From the NCBI RefSeq assembly GCF_001865675.1, contig NZ_CP011319.1, positions 930,001 through 994,000 on the forward strand: a stretch of 64,000 bases of DNA. The letters are read 5' to 3'. The notes under the pieces were generated by a model that searched no databases, was not told the DNA's origin, and saw only the letters and a program-made list of their open reading frames with translations. Made by a program: the position numbers and the translations under genes. The stretch is from Janthinobacterium sp. 1_2014MBL_MicDiv. Its GTDB lineage: Bacteria; Pseudomonadota; Gammaproteobacteria; Burkholderiales; Burkholderiaceae_D. Of the stretch, positions 25,467-33,465 are shown in pieces (within the stretch, counting starts at the first letter, position 1; every line of letters begins with the position of its first letter).

Positions 25467-26393
25467 ATGTCCAATCTTCCCGCCGCGGCTGGCGCCAGCG
25501 GCAAAGCCCCCAAAGCCCCTCTCTTGACCACCGTGGCGCCGATGGCCTTGCCCGCTTTCTTCGTGTTGTTATGGAGCACAGGTTTTATCGTGGCCAAGTT
25601 CGGCCTGCCGTATGCGCCGCCGCTGACCTTTTTGCTGCTGCGCTTCCTGGGCGTTCTGGTCATTTTGCTGCCGCTGGTGCTGATCTTGCGCGCGCCGTGG
25701 CCCGTGGGGCAATTCCGCCAGATCGCCGTGGCCGGCATCCTGATGCAGGCCGGCTACCTGGCCGGCGTCTGGTGCGCCATCAAGCTGGGCATGCCGGCCG
25801 GCCTGTCCGCCCTGATCGTGGGCATGCAGCCCGTGCTGACGGCCTGCGCCGCGCCGCTGATCGGCGAATCCGTGCGCCCGCGCCAGTGGCTGGGCCTGTT
25901 CTTTGGCTTGCTGGGCGTGGCTTTGGTCGTGTACGCGAAGATCAACCTCGTGGGCCTGACCGTGGAAAGCGTGCTGCTGTGCGTGTTCGCGCTGCTGTCG
26001 ATGACGGCCGGCACCATGTACCAAAAACGCCACTGTCCGCAGTTCGACTTGCGCACCGGCACGGTGGTGCAGTTTGCCGCCTCCATCGTCGTCGTGTTGC
26101 CATTCGCCCTGTATTACGAGGGACTGGACTTGCATTTCAGCAATGTGCAATGGACAGCGAACTTCATCGGCGCCCTGCTGTGGTCGGTACTCGTGCTGTC
26201 CATCGGCGCCATCTTCCTGCTGTTTGCCCTGATCCGCCGCAGCGACGCCACGAAAGTGACGGGCTTGCTGTACCTGACGCCGCCGACGACGGCCGTCATG
26301 GCCTGGCTGATGTTTGGCGAAGCCTTTAATATGCTGGGCATCGCCGGCATGCTGGTGGCCGTCGTCGGCGTGGTTTTTGTTGTCAAGAAATAG
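25467..26393 (+). CDS. EamA/DMT-family transporter
   Basis: 308 residues, ten TM helices in two EamA repeats (first starts ALPAFFVLLWSTGFIVAKF, second around AGTMYQKRH). The ATG at 25467 removes a Pro-rich stretch of the longer frame. Members export amino acids, metabolites or drugs; the substrate is not readable. The nitroreductase gene follows after 15 bases and is probably cotranscribed. Confidence 0.85.
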   Translation: MSNLPAAAGASGKAPKAPLLTTVAPMALPAFFVLLWSTGFIVAKFGLPYAPPLTFLLLRFLGVLVILLPLVLILRAPWPVGQFRQIAVAGILMQAGYLAGVWCAIKLGMPAGLSALIVGMQPVLTACAAPLIGESVRPRQWLGLFFGLLGVALVVYAKINLVGLTVESVLLCVFALLSMTAGTMYQKRHCPQFDLRTGTVVQFAASIVVVLPFALYYEGLDLHFSNVQWTANFIGALLWSVLVLSIGAIFLLFALIRRSDATKVTGLLYLTPPTTAVMAWLMFGEAFNMLGIAGMLVAVVGVVFVVKK

Positions 26394-26408
26394 CAGGAGA
26401 GCAGGACA

Positions 26409-27137
26409 GTGAGCAAGCAAGCATCCGGTTTACCCATGGAAATGTCACAGCAGCAAGCCGTCGACGCGGCGATTCAGTCGCGCCGCTCGATCCGCGCCTT
26501 CCTGCCCACGCCGGTGGCGCAGGACGACATCGCGCGCATCCTGGAAGTGGCGGCGCGCGCGCCCTCGGGCGCCAACATGCAGCCGTGGAAAGTGTATGTG
26601 CTGTCGGGCGAGGCGCGCCAGCGCCTGTCGCGCCGCATCCTCGACGCCTATGCGGCGCCGAAAGCGCCCGATGCGCCCGCCCGCACGGCCTCGTATACAT
26701 ATTACCCGCGCCAGTGGACGGCGCCGTTCATCGAGCGCCGCCGCAAGATCGGCCTGGACCTGTATCAGCTGCTGGGCCTGGAGCGGGGCGACACGGCCGG
26801 CATGGCCGCCCAGCATGGCCGCAATTTCCAGTTTTTCGACGCGCCCGTCGGCCTGATCTTCACCATCGAACGCGTGCTGGAGCAGGGCTCCTGGCTCGAT
26901 TACGGCATGTTCCTGCAAAACATCATGCTGGCCGCGCGTGCGCGCGGACTCGATACCTGCCCGCAAGCCGCTTTTATCCATTACCATGACATCATCCGCG
27001 ACGAACTGGGCGTGCCCGCCAGTGAAATGGTGGTGTGCGGCATGGCGCTTGGCTATGCCGACCCCGACAAGGTCGAGAACCGCCTGAGCACGGAGCGCGA
27101 GCCCCTGTCCGGTTTTGTTAAATTCATTGTCACTTAG
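26409..27137 (+). CDS. Nitroreductase-family FMN oxidoreductase
   Basis: 242 residues. Start is GTG, supported by AGGAGAGCAGGA just upstream; an ATG 27 bases later is the alternative. SRRSIRAFLPTPV (FMN phosphate binding), RAPSGANMQPWKV, and GLDTCPQAAF with VVCGMALGYAD place it in the NfsA/NfnB-like group, which reduces nitroaromatics and quinones with NAD(P)H. Close to proteins annotated as PnbA-like nitrobenzoate reductases. Physiological substrate unknown. Confidence 0.85.
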   Translation: MSKQASGLPMEMSQQQAVDAAIQSRRSIRAFLPTPVAQDDIARILEVAARAPSGANMQPWKVYVLSGEARQRLSRRILDAYAAPKAPDAPARTASYTYYPRQWTAPFIERRRKIGLDLYQLLGLERGDTAGMAAQHGRNFQFFDAPVGLIFTIERVLEQGSWLDYGMFLQNIMLAARARGLDTCPQAAFIHYHDIIRDELGVPASEMVVCGMALGYADPDKVENRLSTEREPLSGFVKFIVT

Positions 27138-27252
27138 TAATCTATAGTTATTTAAATAAGTAAACAGATCATCAAGGATGAGCTTGTTTGCTGATCGCTA
27201 ACGATTTGTATTTCATTGCTGCAATAAATACTGTCTTAACTGTTAAATAGGC

Positions 27253-27280
27253 TTGCGATTACTCTGCATTTCGCTACACT
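27253..27280 (+). promoter_or_regulatory. Promoter of the DD-peptidase gene
   Basis: -35 TTGCGA and -10 TACACT with a 16-base spacer, 35 bases upstream of the ATG, in an AT-rich gap. Confidence 0.55.
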
Positions 27281-27314
27281 GCAATAAGGCAACAGCTTCA
27301 CGGGGAATTATCGA

Positions 27315-28388
27315 ATGGCTAAGTTTAAACTTGCGCTGGGTATCCTGGCTTCCCTGCTGTTTGCGCTGGCGCCGGCCGCGGCCGTGCAAGCCAGGGAAGC
27401 GCACGGCAAATCCTCGGCATCCAAGAAACAAAATACCAAGAAAGTCAAAGTCGTGCTGCGCAAAGGCGCGACGGCCGCGCCGCGCGAAAAGACCGTGCGC
27501 CGGGTCGTCATGGTGCGCGGCAAGCGCAAGGTCGTGTATCAGAAAGTCAGCAGCGTGGCCGTGCCGATGGCCGCGCCGATGCCCACCATGGGCGATCTGG
27601 CCGGCCTGAACCTGACGCGCGATCCGCTCGACCTCAAATCGAGCGTGGCGCTGGTGCTGGACCAGGCCAATGCGGAAGTGCTGTTTGAAAAGAATTCCAA
27701 CGTGGCCCTGCCCATCGCCTCCATTACCAAGATGATGACGGGCCTGGTCGTGGTCGAAGCGCGCCAGGACATGGATGAGCTGCTGACGATCACGGACGAG
27801 GATGTCGACCGTGCCAAGTTCAGCAGTTCTCGCCTGAAAGTGGGCTCGCAATTAACACGTGGCAATATGCTGCACATCGCCCTGATGAGTTCGGAAAACC
27901 GCGCCGCTTCTGCGCTGGGCCGCAATTATCCGGGCGGCTTGCCATCGTTTGTCGACGCCATGAACAGCAAGGCGCGCCAGCTGGGCATGATGGATACGCA
28001 TTATGTCGATTCCAGCGGCTTGTCGAAAATGAACGTGGCCAGCGCGCGCGACCTGGGCAAGCTGGCCATGGCCGCCTTCCAGCATCCGCTGCTGCGCCAG
28101 TACTCGACGGACCCGAAAGCCATCGTCGAAGCCAGCGGTCAACCCATGCAATTTGGCAATACGAATCACCTGGTGGCCAATCCGGGCTGGGAAATCGGCT
28201 TGCAAAAGACGGGCTTCATCAATGAGGCGGGACGTTGCCTGATGATGCAGGCCGTCATCGAAGGACGGGCCGTGATCATGGTGTTCCTCGATTCCAAAGG
28301 GAAACAGTCACGTACGGCCGATGCGGGACGCATGCGCAAGTGGCTGGAGGCACTGAAACCCGCCAATATGAGCCTGCCTGGCGGCTAA
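27315..28388 (+). CDS. pbpG: D-alanyl-D-alanine endopeptidase, PBP7 type
   Basis: 357 residues, signal peptide ending near AVQA. A Lys/Arg-rich, low-complexity linker (about 30-70) separates it from the S11 penicillin-binding fold: Ser136 in SITK (nucleophile), Ser193 in SSEN, Lys298 in KTG. It cleaves D-Ala-mDAP crosslinks in peptidoglycan. The linker is longer than in E. coli PBP7 and its charge may help envelope binding. Single gene with its own promoter and a hairpin after the stop. Confidence 0.88.
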   Translation: MAKFKLALGILASLLFALAPAAAVQAREAHGKSSASKKQNTKKVKVVLRKGATAAPREKTVRRVVMVRGKRKVVYQKVSSVAVPMAAPMPTMGDLAGLNLTRDPLDLKSSVALVLDQANAEVLFEKNSNVALPIASITKMMTGLVVVEARQDMDELLTITDEDVDRAKFSSSRLKVGSQLTRGNMLHIALMSSENRAASALGRNYPGGLPSFVDAMNSKARQLGMMDTHYVDSSGLSKMNVASARDLGKLAMAAFQHPLLRQYSTDPKAIVEASGQPMQFGNTNHLVANPGWEIGLQKTGFINEAGRCLMMQAVIEGRAVIMVFLDSKGKQSRTADAGRMRKWLEALKPANMSLPGG

Positions 28389-28390
28389 AG

Positions 28391-28434
28391 TGTCCAGGGC
28401 GGCGTTGCCTTGCCCTGAACATTTTTATGCGGCA
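28391..28434 (+). repeat. Short relative of the 32344 palindrome, possible terminator
   Basis: TGTCCAGGGCGGCGTTGCC, then CCCTGAAC and ATTTTTATGCGGCA, matches both flanks of the element at 32344-32430 but lacks its apex. CAGGGC/GCCCTG pairs and is followed by a T-run, so it may work as the terminator of the DD-peptidase gene. Confidence 0.55.
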
Positions 28435-28439
28435 GCGGT

Positions 28440-29219
28440 CTAGTCTTGCGGGATAAAACCCAAGGTGACGGAAATCTGGTTCGCCGTCTCGACCAGGTCG
28501 ACTAGCCACTCATCCTGCAGGCGGTCGGCCGGGGCGGAGATCGACAGGCCGGCGATCAGCTTGCCAGAGTCGTCGCGGATGCCAGCCGCCATGCAGCGCA
28601 CGCCCAGTTCCAGCTCCTCATTGTCGCGCGCATAGCCGCGCTCGCGCACCAGGCTCAGTTCGCGCTCGAGCTTTTGCAGATCCGTGATGGAATTCTTGTT
28701 GTGCCCGGCAAGACCCGTGCGCGTGGCGTAGGCGCGGATGGCTTTTGGTTCGTCCACGGAGAGGAACAGCTTGCCCGTCGACGTCAGGTGCAGCGGGCCG
28801 CGCCCGCCGATGGCGCGCACCACCTGCATGCCCGAGCGCTCGGAAAACGCGCGGTCGATGTAGACGATTTCATCGCCCTGGCGCACGGACAGGTTGATCG
28901 TCTGCTGGGTTTTCTTGTGCAGCTGGCGCATGAAGTCCAGCGCCGCTTCGCGCACGCTGAGACGGCTTTTCACCACATTGCCCAGTTCCAGCAGGCGCAT
29001 GCCGAGACGGTAGGTGCCCGGTTCGATGCGGTCGACAAAACGCGTCAGCACCATGTCGTTGAGGATGCGGTGCGCCGTCGACGGGTGCAGGCCCGATACC
29101 TTGGACAATTCCTTCAGGCTGACCGGGTCGGAATATTTGGCCAGGGCATCGAGCAGGGCGACCATGCGCTCGATCACCTGGATCGTCGTCTTCGGGGCTG
29201 CGACCGGTTCAATTTTCAT
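28440..29219 (-). CDS. IclR-family transcriptional regulator
   Basis: 259 residues. The N-terminal winged helix (about 12-75, LLDALAKYSDPVSLKELSKVSGLHPSTAHRIL) is followed by the IclR effector domain (about 90-255: GGRGPLHLTSTGKLFL, RGYARDNEELELGVRCMAAGIRD, GLSISAP). These proteins usually control catabolic operons, but the neighbours are a peptidase and diacylglycerol kinase, so the target is not obvious. Transcribed divergently from dgkA. Confidence 0.88.
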   Translation of the reverse strand: MKIEPVAAPKTTIQVIERMVALLDALAKYSDPVSLKELSKVSGLHPSTAHRILNDMVLTRFVDRIEPGTYRLGMRLLELGNVVKSRLSVREAALDFMRQLHKKTQQTINLSVRQGDEIVYIDRAFSERSGMQVVRAIGGRGPLHLTSTGKLFLSVDEPKAIRAYATRTGLAGHNKNSITDLQKLERELSLVRERGYARDNEELELGVRCMAAGIRDDSGKLIAGLSISAPADRLQDEWLVDLVETANQISVTLGFIPQD

Positions 29220-29307
29220 GATGGATTTGGTGCAATGCAGTATTCATGCTTCTTTATACCATGATGTGAAAAAATAGTGAAATGTTCTGAGATATTCAGC
29301 GAAAAAA

Positions 29308-29338
29308 TTGTCACAATTCCTATGCCGGCCGTCATAAT
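29308..29338 (+). promoter_or_regulatory. Possible promoter of dgkA
   Basis: -35 TTGTCA and -10 CATAAT with a 19-base spacer, 36 bases upstream of the dgkA start. Confidence 0.45.
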
Positions 29339-29373
29339 GCGTGGACGGCACGTGCTTTGAACCCTGGAAAACT

Positions 29374-29757
29374 ATGCAACCTGTAAATGAATTCAAGAGT
29401 AAAAGTGGCTTGAAACGGATCTTTTCCGCCTTTTTCTATTCGCTCGACGGCTTGAAGTCGGCGTGGCGCCATGAACATGCGTTCCGCCAGGAACTGGGCC
29501 TGTTTGTCGTCGGCACGGTGATCGCCTTGCTGCTGCGCATCTCCGCGTTTGAAAAGCTGGTGCTGATCGGCGTGCTGTTGCTGGTACTGATCGTCGAATT
29601 GATCAATTCGGCGCTGGAAGCCGTGGTCGACCGCATCTCGCTCGAACGCCATCCGCTGTCGAAAAATGCCAAGGACTTCGGCAGCGCGGCCGTGCTGCTG
29701 ACCTGCCTGCTGGCCTTTGCCACGTGGGCCGTGGTCCTGTTCAACCGTTTCTATTGA
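29374..29757 (+). CDS. dgkA: Diacylglycerol kinase
   Basis: 127 residues, three TM helices, usual DgkA size. The catalytic/metal block ELINSALEAVVDRIS plus N-terminal GLKRIFSAFFYSLDGLKSAWRHEHAFRQE are textbook. Phosphorylates diacylglycerol, recycling lipid left from envelope glycan synthesis. Start chosen at ATG 29374, where the family begins; a 33-base upstream start is possible. A palindromic element starts at the base after its stop. Confidence 0.95.
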   Translation: MQPVNEFKSKSGLKRIFSAFFYSLDGLKSAWRHEHAFRQELGLFVVGTVIALLLRISAFEKLVLIGVLLLVLIVELINSALEAVVDRISLERHPLSKNAKDFGSAAVLLTCLLAFATWAVVLFNRFY

Positions 29758-29884
29758 ACGCCTGTCAAACCCTGCTGCGCGTCGGCATGGGCAGCCTGCG
29801 ATGCTCACTGCCTTGGCGGCCCCGTGCTCAGCACAGTCGCGCTTCTCGAGCGCCGCTCCCTTCCGCTCGCTACGGTTTTGTCAG
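29758..29884 (+). repeat. Nested palindromic 3'-end element, copy B
   Basis: Ends CCTGTCAAACC and GGTTTTGTCAGG form outer arms. CTGCGCGTCGGC and GCAGCCTGCGATGCTCACTG lead to the apical hairpin GTGCT-C-AGCAC, then GCGCTTCTCGAGC and CCGCTCGCTACGG. Starts directly after the dgkA TGA, in the same sense as the gene. Best-preserved copy with C. Confidence 0.85.
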
Positions 29885-29927
29885 GTGTCCTTGGTCTTAA
29901 CTGCTTTATCCCCGGTGCACGCCGTCC

Positions 29928-29946
29928 ATATGCGAAAAACGCATAT
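29928..29946. promoter_or_regulatory. Inverted repeat upstream of sbp
   Basis: ATATGCG-AAAAA-CGCATAT, perfect seven-base arms, 84 bases before the sbp ATG. A plausible operator for a LysR-type regulator such as CysB, though it does not clearly match a CysB consensus I know. A further GGTGG/CCACC hairpin lies at 29995-30018, just before the start. Confidence 0.4.
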
Positions 29947-30029
29947 CAAACGGCGAAACGCTTCGTTCTCTTTGCGGCCGATGCGCCGTAATCTGGTGGC
30001 TCTGAAAGTTCAACCACCGGGGATCTTAG

Positions 30030-31034
30030 ATGCTGTCGAAAAAAATCATCATTGCCGCCGCCATCAGTGCGTTTGCCGTTTTGCAAACCGCGCAAGCTGC
30101 CGATATCACCCTGCTCAATGTGTCGTATGACCCGACGCGCGAGCTGTACCAGGATGTGAATACGGCGTTTGCCAAGGAATGGAAGGGCAAGACGGGCGAC
30201 AACGTCAAGATCAAGCAATCGCATGGTGGTTCCGGCAAGCAGGCGCGCGCCGTCATCGACGGCCTGGAGGCGGACGTGGTGACCCTGGCCCTGGCCTACG
30301 ACATCGACGCGCTGGCCGAGCACAAGCTGCTGGCCGCCGACTGGCAAAAGCGCTTGACGCACAACAGCTCGCCTTACACCTCGACCATCGTGTTCCTGGT
30401 GCGCAAGGGCAACCCGAAAGGCATCAAGGATTGGAACGACCTGATCAAGCCGGGCGTGTCCGTCATCACGCCGAACCCGAAGACCTCGGGCGGCGCCCGC
30501 TGGAACCACCTGGCCGCGTGGGGCTATGCGCTGCGCCAGCCGGGCGGCAATGAAGCCAAGGCCAAGGATTTCCTCGGCAAACTGTATAAAAACGTGCCCG
30601 TGCTCGACTCCGGCGCGCGCGGCGCCACCACCACCTTCGTCGAACGCGGCATCGGCGACGTGCTGATCGCCTGGGAAAACGAGGCCTATCTTGCCGTCAA
30701 GGAACTGGGTCCGACCAAGTTCGACATCATCACGCCGTCCGTCAGCATCCTGGCCGAGCCGCCGGTCGCCGTCGTCGACAAGTTTGCCGACAAGCACGGC
30801 ACGCGCAAGGTGGCCGAGGCTTACCTGAACTACCTGTACACGGACGAGGCGCAAGATATCATCGCCAAGAACTACTACCGTCCGGCAACGGACAAGGCGG
30901 CCAAGAAATACGCGTCGCAGTTCGCCAAGGTCAACCTGTTCACCATCGAGCAAGTGGCGGGCGGCTGGACGGCAGCACAGAAGGCGCACTTCGCCGACGG
31001 CGGCATCTTCGACCAGATTTATCAACCGAAATAA
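30030..31034 (+). CDS. sbp: Sulfate/thiosulfate ABC transporter substrate-binding protein
   Basis: 334 residues, signal peptide cleaved near AQA. Mature part opens DITLLNVSYDPTREL, the hallmark of Sbp/CysP. Ligand-loop motifs HGGSGKQARAV, TPNPKTSGGARWN and DSGARGATTTF are intact. Captures sulfate in the periplasm for the CysTWA permease encoded 1.6 kb downstream. A GNRA-type hairpin (GGCAGGC-GCAA-GCCTGCC, 31043-31060) after the stop could limit read-through. Confidence 0.95.
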   Translation: MLSKKIIIAAAISAFAVLQTAQAADITLLNVSYDPTRELYQDVNTAFAKEWKGKTGDNVKIKQSHGGSGKQARAVIDGLEADVVTLALAYDIDALAEHKLLAADWQKRLTHNSSPYTSTIVFLVRKGNPKGIKDWNDLIKPGVSVITPNPKTSGGARWNHLAAWGYALRQPGGNEAKAKDFLGKLYKNVPVLDSGARGATTTFVERGIGDVLIAWENEAYLAVKELGPTKFDIITPSVSILAEPPVAVVDKFADKHGTRKVAEAYLNYLYTDEAQDIIAKNYYRPATDKAAKKYASQFAKVNLFTIEQVAGGWTAAQKAHFADGGIFDQIYQPK

Positions 31035-31042
31035 TCGTCCAT

Positions 31043-31060
31043 GGCAGGCGCAAGCCTGCC
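31043..31060 (+). other. Intergenic hairpin after sbp
   Basis: Perfect 7-bp stem with GCAA tetraloop, no T-run. Likely protects the sbp mRNA 3' end or partly separates it from the hydrolase gene. Confidence 0.45.
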
Positions 31061-31085
31061 CGTCCTGCACTGTTAAGGATCCATC

Positions 31086-31652
31086 ATGGCGCTGCGCAGC
31101 TTTTCCGATTACCGGGTATTGATCGTGCCGGGCCTGCATAACAGCGGGCCCGAGCACTGGCAGAGCCGCTGGCAGCGCCTGTATCCGCAATTCGAGCGGG
31201 TCGAGCAGGATGACTGGGAGCGGCCCGACCTGGCCACCTGGTCGGCGCGCCTGGACCAGGTGCGGCGGCAGGATGCGCGTCCGACCCTGATCGTCGCCCA
31301 CAGCTTCGGCTGCCTGACGACGGCGCACAGCCTGGCCCGCGATGCGCAAGGCGTGGCTGGCGTGTTGCTGGTGGGGCCGGCCGACCCCGACAAGTTTGGC
31401 GTGGCGAAAGCCTTGCCGCAGAAACGCTTGCCATGTCCCGGCATCCTCATCGCCAGCCAGACGGATCCGTGGATGACGGCCGAGCACGCCACGCAATGGG
31501 CGCGGCGCTGGAATTGCAAGTATATTGATGGCGGTGCCTTGGGCCATATCAACGCGGAATCGGGTCTGGGCGACTGGATCTATGGCCAGGCGCAATTGCA
31601 GACACTGTTTGATCTGGCGCAAAACGACAAGCGCCACCGTCAGGCAGCCTGA
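31086..31652 (+). CDS. RBBP9/YdeN-family serine hydrolase
   Basis: 188 residues, soluble. Opens VLIVPGLHNSGPEHWQSRW, the family signature; triad Ser73 (AHSFGC), Asp127 (QTDPW), His154 (GHIN). Small alpha/beta hydrolase of unknown substrate. Lies between sbp and the peroxiredoxin gene in a same-strand run that leads to cysTWAB, so it may be sulfur- or stress-regulated. Confidence 0.88.
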   Translation: MALRSFSDYRVLIVPGLHNSGPEHWQSRWQRLYPQFERVEQDDWERPDLATWSARLDQVRRQDARPTLIVAHSFGCLTTAHSLARDAQGVAGVLLVGPADPDKFGVAKALPQKRLPCPGILIASQTDPWMTAEHATQWARRWNCKYIDGGALGHINAESGLGDWIYGQAQLQTLFDLAQNDKRHRQAA

Positions 31653-31694
31653 TTCGACGACCATCCCGCCACACAACCTCACAAGGAGATTACG

Positions 31695-32333
31695 ATGACT
31701 TTACGCCTGGGCGATGTCGCCCCTGATTTTGAACAAGACAGCTCCATCGGCACGCTGAAGTTCCATGAGTGGGCCGGTAATTCCTGGGTGGTGCTGTTTT
31801 CCCACCCGGCCGACTTCACGCCCGTGTGCACGACGGAACTGGGGCTGACGGCCAAGCTGAAGCCGGAATTCGACAAGCGCAACGTGAAGGCCATCGCCCT
31901 GTCCGTGGACGCGGCCGAGTCGCACAAGAGCTGGATCAAGGATATCGAGGAGACGCAAAACACGGTGGTGGGCTTCCCCATCATCGCCGACGTCGACAAG
32001 AAGGTGTCCGTGCTGTACGACATGATCCACCCGGAGCAATCCGTCACGGCCACCGTGCGTTCCGTGTTCATCATCGACCCGAACAAGAAAGTACGGCTGA
32101 TCCTCACGTATCCGCTGAGCACGGGCCGCAACTTCAATGAAATCCTGCGCGTCATCGACGCCCTGCAATTGACGGACGGCTATACGGTGGCCACGCCCGG
32201 TAACTGGAAGGATGGCGACGACGTCATCATTCCCTTGACCGTGCAAGACCCGGACGTGATCAAGCAGAAATATCCGAAGGGCTTTACGGCGGCCAAGCCC
32301 TACCTGCGTCTCACGCCGCAACCGAACAAGTAA
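31695..32333 (+). CDS. 1-Cys peroxiredoxin (Prx6 type)
   Basis: 212 residues. The peroxidatic Cys45 stands in DFTPVCTTELG; no resolving Cys follows, and the C-terminal extension (YPLSTGRNFNEILRVIDALQL...) is the Prx6 subgroup mark. Reduces H2O2 and organic peroxides. A very good AAGGAG site precedes the ATG. Followed by a nested palindrome and an intrinsic terminator. Confidence 0.94.
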   Translation: MTLRLGDVAPDFEQDSSIGTLKFHEWAGNSWVVLFSHPADFTPVCTTELGLTAKLKPEFDKRNVKAIALSVDAAESHKSWIKDIEETQNTVVGFPIIADVDKKVSVLYDMIHPEQSVTATVRSVFIIDPNKKVRLILTYPLSTGRNFNEILRVIDALQLTDGYTVATPGNWKDGDDVIIPLTVQDPDVIKQKYPKGFTAAKPYLRLTPQPNK

Positions 32334-32343
32334 GGGCAGCGAA

Positions 32344-32430
32344 AAAACGTCCATGGCGTTGTTGCATTGCCTCGCCGTACCCTCGTACTGTGTTCGGCAA
32401 CGCGCCTGGCCCTGAACGTTTTATTCGGCA
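32344..32430 (+). repeat. Nested palindromic 3'-end element, second type
   Basis: Outer arms AAAACGT/ACGTTTT (32344-32350 with 32416-32422), middle arms GCGTTG/CAACGC (32356-32361 with 32398-32403), apical GTAC-CCTC-GTAC (32377-32388). Starts 10 bases after the peroxiredoxin stop. The flanks match the shorter element at 28391. Confidence 0.7.
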
Positions 32431-32436
32431 CTCCAT

Positions 32437-32466
32437 AAAAACGCACCTCGCCGGTGCGTTTTTTTT
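32437..32466 (+). terminator. Terminator after the peroxiredoxin gene
   Basis: AACGCACC-TCGCC-GGTGCGTT followed by a long T-run. Separates the sbp-hydrolase-peroxiredoxin stretch from cysTWAB. Confidence 0.9.
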
Positions 32467-32521
32467 CGCCCAACGATTCGCTGGGCAAGTATGCAAAATC
32501 CATCTAAGCAAATGAGAAATG

Positions 32522-32539
32522 GTTAGTTCTTTTTATAAC
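32522..32539 (+). promoter_or_regulatory. Candidate CysB/promoter region of cysTWAB
   Basis: GTTA-N10-TAAC dyad overlapping a -10-like TATAAC (32534-32539) in an AT-rich stretch about 60 bases before cysT. Such AT-rich dyads are typical of LysR sites; CysB is the natural candidate because cysB ends this operon. Confidence 0.35.
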
Positions 32540-32595
32540 GATTGCATGTGAATATTGCACCCTGTTACTCGAAAATGTAATAAGAAGGAGTCTTT

Positions 32596-33465
32596 ATGTC
32601 TGCAGCATCAGCATCGCCCGCGCCGGTCAAGGCGCGCGGCGCGCCGTTTCGAGTCATGCCGGGGTTTAAGCTGTCACTGGGCTTCACGCTCTTTTACCTG
32701 GCCTTGATCGTCCTCATTCCGCTGTCGTCGGTGTTCCTGAAAACCTTCACCATGACATGGGACGCCTTCTTCAGCGCCGTCACGTCCGAGCGCGTGATGG
32801 CGTCGTACCGGCTGACGTTCGGCGCTTCACTGATCGCCGCCTTCCTGAACGTGGTGTTTGGCGGCATCCTGGCCTGGGTGCTGGTGCGCTACAAATTTCC
32901 CGGCAAGCGCATCATCGACGCGCTGGTCGACTTGCCGTTCGCCCTGCCGACGGCCGTGGCCGGCATCACGCTGACGGCCCTGTACTCGTCGAACGGCTGG
33001 TTCGGCCAGTTCATCGAAGGCGTGCTGGGCATCAAGGTGGCGTTCACGCCGCTGGGCGTGGTGGTGGCGCTGACCTTCATCGGCTTGCCGTTTGTCGTGC
33101 GCACCGTGCAACCGGTGCTGGAAGACGCGGAAAAGGAACTGGAAGAGGCGGCCGCCAGCCTGGGCGCCAATTCGCTGCAAACCTTTATCCGCGTCATCTT
33201 CCCCACCATCCTGCCCTCGCTGCTGACGGGCTTTGCGCTGGCCTTTGCCCGCGCCACGGGCGAGTACGGTTCCGTGATCTTTATTGCCGGCAACATGCCG
33301 ATGGTGTCGGAAATCACGCCGCTGTTCATTATTACCAAGCTGGAGCAATACGATTATGCGGGCGCCACGGCCATTGCCGTGGTGATGCTGGTGGTGTCCT
33401 TCCTGCTGTTGTTGACGATTAACCTGCTGCAAGCATGGACGCGCGGAAAGGCGAAGAAAACATGA
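32596..33465 (+). CDS. cysT: Sulfate/thiosulfate ABC transporter permease CysT
   Basis: 289 residues, six TM helices. The BPD_transp_1 coupling loop reads EEAAASLGANSLQTFIRVIFP, and ATGEYGSVIFIAGNMP is diagnostic of CysT(U). Forms the channel with CysW. AGAAGGAG lies upstream. Its TGA overlaps the cysW ATG by 4 bases. Confidence 0.95.
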   Translation: MSAASASPAPVKARGAPFRVMPGFKLSLGFTLFYLALIVLIPLSSVFLKTFTMTWDAFFSAVTSERVMASYRLTFGASLIAAFLNVVFGGILAWVLVRYKFPGKRIIDALVDLPFALPTAVAGITLTALYSSNGWFGQFIEGVLGIKVAFTPLGVVVALTFIGLPFVVRTVQPVLEDAEKELEEAAASLGANSLQTFIRVIFPTILPSLLTGFALAFARATGEYGSVIFIAGNMPMVSEITPLFIITKLEQYDYAGATAIAVVMLVVSFLLLLTINLLQAWTRGKAKKT

